From contig NC_133536.1 of NCBI RefSeq assembly GCF_048544455.1, forward strand, positions 37,528,652 to 37,592,651: a stretch of DNA of 64,000 nucleotides, written 5' to 3'. Under the pieces are notes generated by a model. It ran no database searches, had not been told where the DNA came from, and was given only the letters and a program-made list of their open reading frames with translations. This stretch comes from Silene latifolia. Its lineage: Eukaryota > Streptophyta > Magnoliopsida > Caryophyllales > Caryophyllaceae. Shown here piece by piece: positions 49,616 to 58,592 of the stretch (position 1 is the first letter of the stretch; each line of letters opens with the position of its first letter). The position numbers and the translations under genes were made by a program.

Positions 49616-50475
49616 TACTCTTTTATGGATCAGATTCATTCTCCTTTGTACTCTATACGACATCATCGTTTTGATATTTTATATATATTTTGTTTTTCAT
49701 GTGGAATTGTACGACAATTTTGAACACCACAAAGTGAACTGAACAAACATCATATCTTGTTAGTCCTTAATTGCCCACATGAGCTGATAACTCTGGCAAT
49801 TATTCTGTGACGTTGGTTGATGGTGGGTTCAACGAGCCATAAGTCAACAGGTTGACTGACCAATCACAGAGGCGATTTATACGGATATTTCGTAGGACAC
49901 AATTGTGACATCGACGTGGAGTCCTAAATGTTTTATAACATTCGTTGCCCGGTCGTGGATAGGACTTCCATGGTGATCCTAAGAGTCGATTCTTTGACTA
50001 TCGACTGTCTCTTGAGACTACGGCAGATTTTGGGTGACTTTGGTTTCTTTCTCACGGTCATCCGTAACAGGGGGCCAAGTAGATTTTTTCTGGGTCATTT
50101 CATGCTGTGCTTAGATCGGAAGGAGTCGAGTTGAAGGAAATATTCAGCCTTTATCAGTACTCGATATTTCTCGGGGCCACTCGAGGAGTCAGAATCGAAA
50201 TGCATGGCCATGCTCGGATACGGATTCGTTTTATCAGTTAAGTTACTCTCTAGTCGGGGAAACCACTCTAGATACAGATCGATTGTAAAATACGACCTTT
50301 GTGGATCCAGATCTGCAAATTGTTTTACATTGAGTGGGAGAGATTTTAAATGAATATGAGAATCGGTTATCGCACATACACTTGTTCGGACAAGTGGGAG
50401 TTTGTTGGAGCTTGTGTCCTCCAGTTAGTGCGGATAACGTCATTGCACATACACTTGTACGGACAAGTGGGAGCT
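49616..50475 (+). other. Inner Copia 3' untranslated region with duplicated LTR-start motif
   Basis: Non-coding. Near the end, GCACATACACTTGT-CGGACAAGTGGGAG occurs twice (about 50372 and 50446). The first copy runs into TTGTTGGAGCTTGTGTCCTC, which mimics an LTR start; the second runs into the real LTR start TGTTGGGGTTGG at 50476. Confidence 0.7.
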
Positions 50476-51475
50476 TGTTGGGGTTGGTGTCCTTAACGCT
50501 TAGTGCAAGGACTTGTAAACCTCTAAAAGGATCAAAGGGCATACTTTTGGTATTATTATCGGTTGATCCACGTTTATCAATAACGGTTGGCTTGCTAGAT
50601 AAGTTTGACGTTATTGTCATACAGATGGCGGTGATCAACTGGTCCCTAAAAGTCACACCTATAGGATACGTTCGAGAGATGTGACGGTATGAAAATACTG
50701 TCATGTAGATGCCAAATATTGACTAACCAGTTAGTCCAAGTTATTTGACTAAGTAATTAGTCAAATATGTGATGTTGAGATATTATATTTAATACGGATT
50801 AAATATCATGGGCTAAGGCGAATTAACCAGTTAATTCGTAAAATTAAATATACGTGATTTATATTTAATTAAATGTATATTAAAATAAATTATAAAATAC
50901 TGTTTTGTCGGACACGTATTAATAATTCAGCTAACCCGCATTATTAGCTGATGCCTTAATTTCCGATAACCGATAACTGTTTATAATCAGACCGCGTCAT
51001 ATACATTTAGCCATTTGGGTTCGGATTACGAGTCAAATAGAAGAGGAAATGGAAAAGCCCATTTCCTCCCCATGGACTCGGCTTGGCCGAACTAGGAGAA
51101 CAAAAGGAGAGCCTTCTCCTTGAGTTTAACCTAATCATCATTAGTAAAAGAATTAGGGTTTCAGAGATTAATTTTTCTCTCTGAAACTGAGATCTCTCAT
51201 CTCGACAAAACTCACAACAGTTCTCCCTATATTGCAAGGCAATCGGAGAACACTGTTCTAGCACAAGGGCATATCTCGGACCAAGTCTTGGGTGCAACGA
51301 TTAGGAGGGAATCTGCTTAGATTTCTGATCTTTACGCCGCAATTAAAAGGACCCGAGGTTGATTTCTATACACTTATCGTTTCTTTTGTTTTATCGTTTT
51401 ATGACTATAAATTGCATGTAAATTTTACGTTATAGTCCTGCAATTTAAGGGGTAGTATACGGATATTAACCCACA
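50476..51475 (+). repeat. Inner Copia 3' LTR
   Basis: 1000 bp, same ends as the 5' LTR and followed by the CTGGG duplication. It keeps CAG/CTG at sites that are altered in the 5' LTR. Confidence 0.9.
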
Positions 51476-52375
51476 CTGGGAGAGGCACAGAGAATTCTAG
51501 GCATCCGTATCTATCGAGATAGATCACGACGGATGTTATCTCTCAGTCAGGAGTCTTACATAGACAAAGTCCTAGAGAGATTCAGCATGACTAACTCCAA
51601 GAAGGGGTTCCTTCCTATGGCTCCAGGGGTGCATTTGAGCAAGTCTCGTGCACCGAGACACCGGAAGAGAAAGAGCGCATGACACGGATTCCTTATGCTT
51701 CGGCAATAGGATCAATCATGTATGCCATGATATGCACACGTCCGGACGTGGCATATGCATTGAGTATGACAAGTCGATTCCAACAAAGAACCGGGTGAAC
51801 CACATTGGTTGGTCATCAAGAACATTCTTAAGTACCTCCGGAGGACTAAAGATTGGGCATTGACTTATGGAGGCTCTCAAAAGCTATGCGCAACCGGTTA
51901 TGCAGATGCTAGCTTCCAAACGGATCGTGATGACTCGAAATCTCGGTCGAGATTCGTCTTTACTCTTAATGGCGCTGCAATCACCGGAAGAGTTCGAAAC
52001 AAACTGTTACATGAAAGAGATTCTACGACCGAGTCCGAGTACTATGCCGCGTCTGAAGCAACAAAGGAAGCGATATGGATGCGTCAATTCTTACATGGGC
52101 TCTCTGTAGTGCCTAGTTCGAATGACCCGATCACCATCTATTGCGACAATAGTGGTGCCATCTTCCAAGCTAAGGAGCCAAAGTCTAGCAACAAGTCTAG
52201 ACATGTACAACGGAAAGCTCATCTAATCCGGGATTACGTGGAGCAAAAGGAAGTAGTGATAGAAAAGATTGCTACAGATGATAACATAGCAGATCCTCTC
52301 ACTAAAGCATTACGACAAGATAAGCATGAAGGGCACGTAAATTCCATGGGGATCAAACGTGTTCCTGAGTTGTAG
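51476..52375 (+). pseudogene. Outer Copia pol, 3' part (RT end and RNase H)
   Basis: It resumes exactly where the reverse transcriptase was cut at 42552: GEAQRILGIRIYRDRSRRM, then SQESYIDKVLERFSMTNSKK, and, after frame breaks near 51645, 51792, 51945 and 51985, RNase H pieces ending IKRVPEL and the stop at 52375. It corresponds to 48719-49615 of the inner copy. The breaks again sit at CAG/CTG of the other copy (for example TCTCAGGCACCAGAG in the inner copy against TCTCGTGCACCGAG here). Confidence 0.88.
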
Positions 52376-52668
52376 TACTCTTTTATGGATCAGATTCATT
52401 CTCCTTTGTACTCTATACGACATCATCGTTTTGATATTTTATATATATATTTTGTTTTTCATGTGGAATTGTACGACGATTTTGAACACCACAAAGTGAA
52501 CTGAACAAACATCATATCTTGTTAGTCCTTAATTGCCCACATGAGCTGATAACTCTGGCAATTATTCTGTGACGTTGGTTGATGGTGGGTTCAACGAGCC
52601 ATAAGTCAACAGGTTGACTGACCAATCACAGAGGCGATTTATACGGATATTTCGTAGGACACAATTGT
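52376..52668 (+). other. Outer Copia 3' untranslated region, truncated
   Basis: It matches 49616-49905 of the inner copy and then jumps directly into the middle of the LTR. About 570 bases of UTR and ~480 bases of LTR are missing. Confidence 0.8.
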
Positions 52669-53175
52669 TCCGATAACCGATAACAGTTTATAATATAAAC
52701 CCGTCATATACATTTTAGCGATTTTGCGAACCAGACCATGAGCCAAGACTAAAAGGAAGTGGAAGCCCACTTCCCTAGGTAGCCCATGGCCGGCCGAGTG
52801 AGAGGGAACAAAAGGGAGGGTTTCTCCTCCCTTCTAACCTAATCAAAACATTTGTAAAAAAACTAGGGTTTCGAGAGAGCATTTTTCTCTGGAGAAACCG
52901 AGATCTCACATCTCAAGCAAAACTCACATCAGTTCTCCCTATATTGCAAGGCAATCGGAGAACACTGTTCTAGCACAAGGGCATATCTCGGACAAGGTCT
53001 TGGGTGCAACAATTAGGAGGGAATCTGGTTTGATTTCTGTTCTTTACGCCGTTCATCAAGGACCCGAGGTTGATTTCTTGTTCCTTATCGTTTTTATGTT
53101 TTATGACTATATTCACATGTATATTTTACGTTATAGTCCTACAATAAAGGGGTAGTATACGGATATTAACCCACA
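52669..53175 (+). repeat. Outer Copia 3' LTR, 5'-truncated
   Basis: It corresponds to 36898-37406 with about one difference. The first half of the LTR is deleted; the junction is at 52668/52669. Confidence 0.88.
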
Positions 53176-53637
53176 CCAATGTGTTACTTCATGTACATAT
53201 CACATGTGTGCATGTCGATTTTGTAATGTGACTGGAGTTGTATGTTTGACCGCCTAATTGCATTACTAATAATCTCCATGATAAGAGGCCGTTGATAGAG
53301 GACGGTTAGGTTACTCCCACTAAGTGGGGCAGTTTTATTTTAATGATGTTTCAGGTAACATGGATCTTGAAGACTTGGACTTAGGAGGGGACTGTCGAGA
53401 GAATAAAACATCTTATGTTGATCTTTCATGAGTTTATGTAGCAAACTTTTATTAAAGTCGGACCTTGCTTTAATTTGTAATTCGGATATCAGACCTTGTT
53501 TTATGTTCTAAAACATCCAGTTTTATGAATCAACTCATTATGAGTTGACGGTTTTAAATTTTACTGATTTTTATGACTTATCTTTCTTTCCGCTTTCGTT
53601 AATTAAGTCATTAGAGAAACTGGGTTGTTACAGCGAA

Positions 53638-53904
53638 AGTCAAAGTATAGCCATCAGGTCAATCGAAGATTACAACCTGACGACTATGGCGACGCGAGGC
53701 GGCTCAAGGGGTCTGAGCCAAGGACCTGTCGTCGGGAACATTTTAGAGTCTGTCGACTATCGGGGAGGGTCGTTTAAAGTCCATTAGACTACGTAAGGAA
53801 GCTCGCCAGCCATAAGAAGAGACCATACCTGAGACTTCTTCTCGAAATACTTCCGGAGGTACATGGGAGCTAAGGAGCGAAGATCAAGCGTAAGGATTAA
53901 ATAA
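53638..53904 (-). other. Tat element 3' region next to the polypurine tract
   Basis: This sequence rejoins 33196-33231 across the nested insertion. No credible ORF was found. Confidence 0.5.
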
Positions 53905-53907
53905 GGT

Positions 53908-54095
53908 GAGTAGCAGGACACGACGGGAACTGCTGAAAGAAGACTGCTTGGGTAGTCTTCGAGAAATAATCGCGAATAGCAGGACACAGGCGGGAACTGC
54001 TGAGGAGAAGACTGCTTGGGTAGTCTTCGAGAAGCATTATAAATAGCAGGACACATGCGGGAACTGCTGAGGAGAAATCTGCTTAGGTAGATGTT
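53908..54095. repeat. Tandem repeat, 66-67 base unit, three copies
   Basis: TAGCAGGACAC at 53911, 53977 and 54044 marks three units, each with GGGAACTGCTGA and an (A)TCTGCTT/ACTGCTTGGGTAG segment. Tandem repeats in this part of the element are a known trait of Retand-type Tat elements. Confidence 0.8.
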
Positions 54096-54213
54096 AATCT
54101 TCATGTCTTGAGAGGGACAGTACGTCCGCTTACTCTCGCTGGGGCATGATTGGGAATTAATCTCCATGTCGTGAGAGGGAAAGTGTATCCACTTACTCTC
54201 GTTATAATGAAGG
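54094..54213. repeat. Second tandem repeat, 63-base unit, two copies
   Basis: TTAATCTTCATGTCTTGAGA (54094) and TTAATCTCCATGTCGTGAGA (54157) head two units that both continue into CCACTTACTCTCG-like ends. Confidence 0.75.
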
Positions 54214-54445
54214 CGTGTCGAATTCCGTGAAGGAATAAATGCTCGTTGCGACAAGCAAAGGTCTTGAAAGGAATAAATAATATGCAACAGTCTGCTGTTG
54301 GCTTGAGAAAATGCGGGTCGGAATGAAAGAAAATCGTCAAACGGACCAAAAGGATAAAATAGCATCGGGGAAGAGGTGCACCAAAGATGGGCCCACAAAT
54401 AACGAACTCATAACGAATTTTTGAAAATCCATATGGAGGGAACAC

Positions 54446-54510
54446 AAGGAAGAGGCGCAACAAGAGCTGCGTCTCTTGGAAGAGGCGTAGCGCCTGCTGC
54501 GTCTATTCCC
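54446..54510. repeat. Paired GC-rich dyads upstream of PMD gene 1
   Basis: GAAGAGGCGCAACAAGAGCT with GCGTC, then GAAGAGGCGTAGCGCCTGCT with GCGTC, ending in TATTCCCC. It lies ~135 bases upstream of the first ATG of the PMD gene. Confidence 0.65.
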
Positions 54511-54643
54511 CAAAGTATTTTTTCTGCGTAAAAACGCGATAATCAGGAGGCTTATGTTCATTTGTTCGAAACAAAATTTCACATATTCTCTCTCAAATCT
54601 TTACCATTTTCGCCAAGGTTTGATTCAAAAGCTTGCATTAATC

Positions 54644-57600
54644 ATGACTAATCGAGGTATGTGTCTCATTCTTGTATTAATCTTCCGTATTTGCTCAATT
54701 TTGAGTCGAAAAAATTAGGGTTTAGGACCCATTTGATCGAAAATTTGGGGCTTTTCCCCCAAATGCATTTGACTTGTGAAATTTACATTAGAAATGGATA
54801 ATTGGTAGCATTAGGAACATAACCATGTATTTGCCTCGGATTTTCGTCGGGTTTTGAGCCTTTGAATGAAATTTGAGACGGTTTCACAGCTAAACATTAA
54901 ATCGCTTCGAAAATAGCCTTAGGATCGCCCATTTGCGATGAAACTTGATATTTGGGATCCTTAAATGATGGTTAAACTTTCTACCTTCTCAGAATTTTGG
55001 TTTGTGACAACTCTTTCAGGACACTTTTCTAGGGCATAATCGCTGTTATAACGAAATGCTGCCGAAATTTCGACTCGAACCCGGAACTAGGCTTCAAATT
55101 AGGCTTGACTTGACCCAAATTACCACATGAGTGATCGGTTTGGTGAGAATGTGGCCAAAGATGGCGAGAAAAGAGCGATTTCAGGGCTTCCGAAGGCTCG
55201 GAAATCCTTTAACCAAGGCTTGTCGTCACACGACGCGGCCTAAATTTGCTTTAACGTTGCAGGTGATGTGGCTTCTACTTCTGGGAGGACTCCCATGGAG
55301 ATAGACGTTGCTACTATCGAGGAGGCTTTAGAGCAGGCCTTCGCCGCCGCGGTGCTGGCTGCTGGGGACGAGGTCCATGAGGAGGAGGCTGTTGAGGAGG
55401 AGGAGGCCCCGAGACGGGCCAACGTTAGACGAGGAGGTCGTCAGCTGAGAGGAGCTCCTGTGTGGACTGAGACTTGGGAGAGTAGGCACCTGCTGTGGGC
55501 TGCAGAGGGTCACCTGTCCTACAGGACGGTGAAGAGCTTGGTAAATAGGAATTCACTACTCATTACTCATCCTCTTTCATTCATTTATATCTCTTTCGAT
55601 TTTCATTCAAAATTAAAGATAGCTTTTTGTTTCAAATCACAATAGGAGGCCGGGAACATCAGGTCGTTCTCGGGCTACACGACAGCGATGGAGCACTACG
55701 AGCGGCTGTCGGCGGAGGAGCGGGCCATGATTGAGCGTGGAGCGTTCGGTCCTTTGGTGTAGGCCTGGAGGGATATCGCGAAGAGGAAGTTGCGGGCTAA
55801 CCTTAGCCTGGTCCGCGCTTTCTTGGACCGATTCTGGGATACGACTTCCACGTTTCACATGCCTTTTGGTGAGGTGGGAGTCACTTTGGAGGATTACGGC
55901 ATGATTTCTGGTCTGCCGTGTGGGACCGAGGAGGTGGAGTGGTCGGAGACTGCCATGAGGGTTGACTCGGCCGAGGCGAGGAGATTGATCGGCTGGAACC
56001 TGTCGCCGAAGACTGTCACAGTGCCGGGTTTGGTGCCCAGCTCCTACGTTTGAGACTACTTTGCGGGAAAGATCCCGGCGCTGGTGACGATTGACGGGAG
56101 GGAGACGGCTCCTCCTCCTGTCTGGTGGCGAGAGGGGGCTCGTTTGTGGCTCTGGTTGTTTCTGTCTTCGATTTACCTCGGAGACAAGGGCGGGAGGCTG
56201 TCGACGAAGCTTCTTCCCTTCCTTTCTGACCTGAGTTCCCTAGGGCGTTGGGACTGGGTCACTGCTGGTTTTGCGGTCCTCATCCGCTTCATGAGGGCCA
56301 TGGTTCATCCGGAGTTGATGGAGAAGGGGACTTCTCCTGGCGTTGTCGGACCTGGACTACTGCTGGAGGTATGAACCTTCATTGAGGCTTGAAATGAATT
56401 CCTTTCTTTATCAAATCACGAATGATCGTTATTGATTATCTTGCTTCACAGGCGTGGGTGTACTCCTACTTCCCGAGCCTCGCGCCCAAGAGGACGGAGC
56501 CGCTGAAGAAGGCCTATCCCGTGGTGAGGGATTGGGTGATGTGCAGGACGAAGAGCAAGCGTTCTTCTCACGGTGTCTACCGGCGGGATGTGAACGCTCT
56601 TCAGCTAGACAGCGTAAGTATCTTGCTTATATTCATTTGCTTCTATATTGCTTTTAAATTGATCATAAGAATGATTCCTTTGTTTATCTTATCCCAGTGG
56701 GTGCCCAGGCCTTGGGCGGAGTACGCTGGAGCGCCTCCTTTTGTGGCTGAGGTCCTTCGACCTAGGAGCTCGAGCCGGCTGCTGTTGAGGACGTCGATGG
56801 GTCCGGTGTGGTACTTGGGCGAGCGCTTGGCTCGTCAGTGCTCTCGGGATGTGTTGACGGTTCCCATCGATCCTCCTAGGACGATGTTCAGGGAGCCTTC
56901 TGAGGCAGAGAGGGAGGCGGACTTGGCTGGCGCTAGTGGTGACGCCCCCCTTTTTCCTGGCGAGGACTACTCGGCGTTCCTCTACGGGAGGTTGGCGTAC
57001 TGGCCGGTAGTGGTGAGTATATTTTACTCTTCCTCTTGATTTGATTTCCTTTTGAGAATTATGATGAAAGATCACCAATTAACGAGAAATATTTGGTTTT
57101 GTAGGAGGTTGAGGCGGCGGGCATCGAGCCCCCAGAGTACCACGAGACCCTCGAGTACACTGACGCGATCGGGAGGACGACGATCTCCGAGCTGCGTGAC
57201 TTTAACGTAGCTGTGACGGATGCTGGCCTAGACGATTGGCAGCATCTGATTCGGAGGGTAAATCCTCTAACTTTGCATAACTTTTGTGTAAGAACACATT
57301 TGATTGAGTTTGTTCAATTATTGAGACTTCTTTTTGAAAATGCAGGTTGCGCCGTCTCGGTTCGTGGCGTTGTGGAGGGTGGCCAACCGGCTGCGAGCTA
57401 CTGCCGTCGAGGCACTTGTCGGCGGTCGAGGTCGTCAGGTATGAACCTTATGCCTGTTTCATTTTTGAATTTTGATTTTCCGATTTTGCTTGAAACGATT
57501 GATATGAGCCATTTTGTTGTTTACAGGGGAACCGCGAGCTGGAGCGAGAGTTGACCCAGTCTTGGGAGGAGACAGCTCGCTTGTTGAGGGAGCTCGAGGT

Positions 57601-57664
57601 TCGGGACGCCGAGATTGCCGCTCTTGCGGCAAGAGTTGCAGAGCTGGAGGGCGACCAGCAGTAG
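54644..57664 (+). pseudogene. Plant mobile domain (MAIN/MAIL1-like) gene 1, antisense in the Tat element
   Basis: Eight exons with good GT-AG sites keep one frame of 624 codons: 54644-54656, 55263-55540, 55646-56368, 56452-56613, 56698-57012, 57105-57257, 57346-57438 and 57527-57664. The start is MTNR then GDVASTSGRTPMEID. Residues ~25-60 are Glu-rich. The PMD core reads TFHMPFGEVGVTLEDYGMIS then GLPCG, the family signature, followed by WLFLSSIYLGDK. The C-terminus is a heptad-like RELERELTQSWEE coiled coil. Two in-frame stops break it: TAG 55760-55762 before AWRDI and TGA 56051-56053 before DYFAGK. Each is one C-to-T change from CAG or CGA. Host PMD proteins such as MAIL1 act in silencing with PP7L, but the role inside retroelements is unknown. 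There are no frameshifts. Confidence 0.8.
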
Positions 57665-58391
57665 TTTTGTTTGTTTTTTTGTTTGTTTGTTGGCTGTATT
57701 TTGCACAGTTGTACATTTGGACCTTCATTTGGAACATTCTGGACTTTGTTTGGGGCTCGAGCCCCCAGTTTGTTGTACATTTCCCTTTTTGGTTGTATAT
57801 ATGACGACTTAGTGCCTTTGTTGCTGGGTTGCATTGTTTGTACCTGCAGGTTAGCTTTGAACAGGTTTGGTGGATGACGTTTACGCCGTCATGCCGCAGA
57901 AATTTACATAGAAAATCACGCAAAACATACATTTATATATACATATGGCCTTAATTAGCGCAAAACGAGTGACTCAAAAGAATGCAAAAAATGAAAAAAT
58001 CTGTCGAAAAATGACCGGATGGTAGGGAGGGTTACCCCCTAAAAAAAGAAAAAAATAGAAATCTATAAGTTAGAGGTGAGATGATGAAATAAATGAAATG
58101 AAATCGAAATGAGATTTATTTCCTAAAATTAATGAAAATGAAAATTATTTCCTAAAATGAAAATGGAAATTATTAAAAATGAAATTTATTTCCTAAAATG
58201 AAAATGGAAATGTGCAAGTGCGGTAAAATGGCAAAAATGTCGATGTCGCCTCAAAATGCGTGCCCGCGGAATTAGGAAACCTGAAACATGGTAATCTACA
58301 CGTATTTACCAAAATAACAACCCGTAGGAATAGGAAATTATTCGTCATGGAATTAGGAAAGATCCAACGCGGAAAATCACGGAAGTGAAGC
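57665..58391. other. Spacer between the two PMD genes with A-rich short repeats
   Basis: T-rich 3' flank of gene 1, then A/T-rich DNA with three copies of TTATTTCCTAAAATGAAAATG-like units (58115-58212). No gene was recognised. Confidence 0.5.
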
Positions 58392-58457
58392 TGAGGAAGA
58401 GGCGCAGCATGAGCTGCGTCCCTTTGAAGAGGCGCAGCAGGTGCTGCGCCTGTTCCC
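58392..58457. repeat. Paired GC-rich dyads upstream of PMD gene 2
   Basis: GAAGAGGCGCAGCATGAGCT with GCGTCC, then GAAGAGGCGCAGCAGGTGCT with GCGCCTGTTCCC. It is the best conserved copy and ends ~40 bases before a TATA box. Confidence 0.7.
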
Positions 58458-58497
58458 AAGTTGCTTTATTCTGGCAGATTTTTGGAAACAGAAATTA

Positions 58498-58506
58498 GTA
58501 TAAATA
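58498..58506 (+). promoter_or_regulatory. TATA box of PMD gene 2
   Basis: GTATAAATA lies 87-95 bases before the ATG and is followed by a CT-rich start region (58525-58560). This suggests that the antisense gene has its own promoter. Confidence 0.55.
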
Positions 58507-58592
58507 GAAACGTCGATGGAGCTTTTATTCACACAATTCTTCCGTCTCTGCTTCGTCTAGTTACATAAAATTCTCAAAATAATCTTTTCATC

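Larger units (their letters stand above)
42553..51475 (+). mobile_element. Inner Angela-like Copia element, structurally complete
   Basis: LTRs 42553-43551 and 50476-51475 (~1 kb each), primer site at 43554, gag-pol 45580-49615, and a purine tract AAGTGGGAGC before the 3' LTR. A perfect CTGGG target duplication (42548-42552 and 51476-51480) lies inside the outer element's reverse transcriptase. Every domain is present, but the frame is interrupted many times, mostly at CAG/CTG. Confidence 0.92.
36416..53175 (+). mobile_element. Outer Angela-like Copia element, interrupted by a second copy
   Basis: 5' LTR 36416-37406, tRNA-Met primer site at 37409, a 2 kb leader, and gag-pol from 39412. Gag-pol is cut at 42552 inside reverse transcriptase by the inner element, then resumes at 51481 and ends at 52375. 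A 5'-truncated 3' LTR (52669-53175) follows. Flanking 5-mers are CCACT (36411-36415) and CCAAT (53176-53180), one mismatch apart. LTR segments 36898-37406 and 52669-53175 differ at about one position by eye, so this insertion is also recent. Confidence 0.85.
33232..53632 (+). mobile_element. Gypsy solo LTR (~3.6 kb) split by nested Copia elements
   Basis: It runs from TGTAACACCCCG (33232) to GGGTTGTTACA (53632) with mirrored ends and a perfect GCGAA duplication (33227-33231 and 53633-53637). The sequence is split between 36415 and 53176 by the Copia insertion. Orientation is inferred from a transcript-like layout and is weak. No primer site or internal region exists, so this is a recombination-derived solo LTR. 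ORFs inside are short and without domains. Confidence 0.8.

Noticed and set aside
57448-57932. Antisense ORFs of 128-157 codons over the end of PMD gene 1
   Set aside because: The plus-strand exons are strongly supported; the minus frames have no domain.
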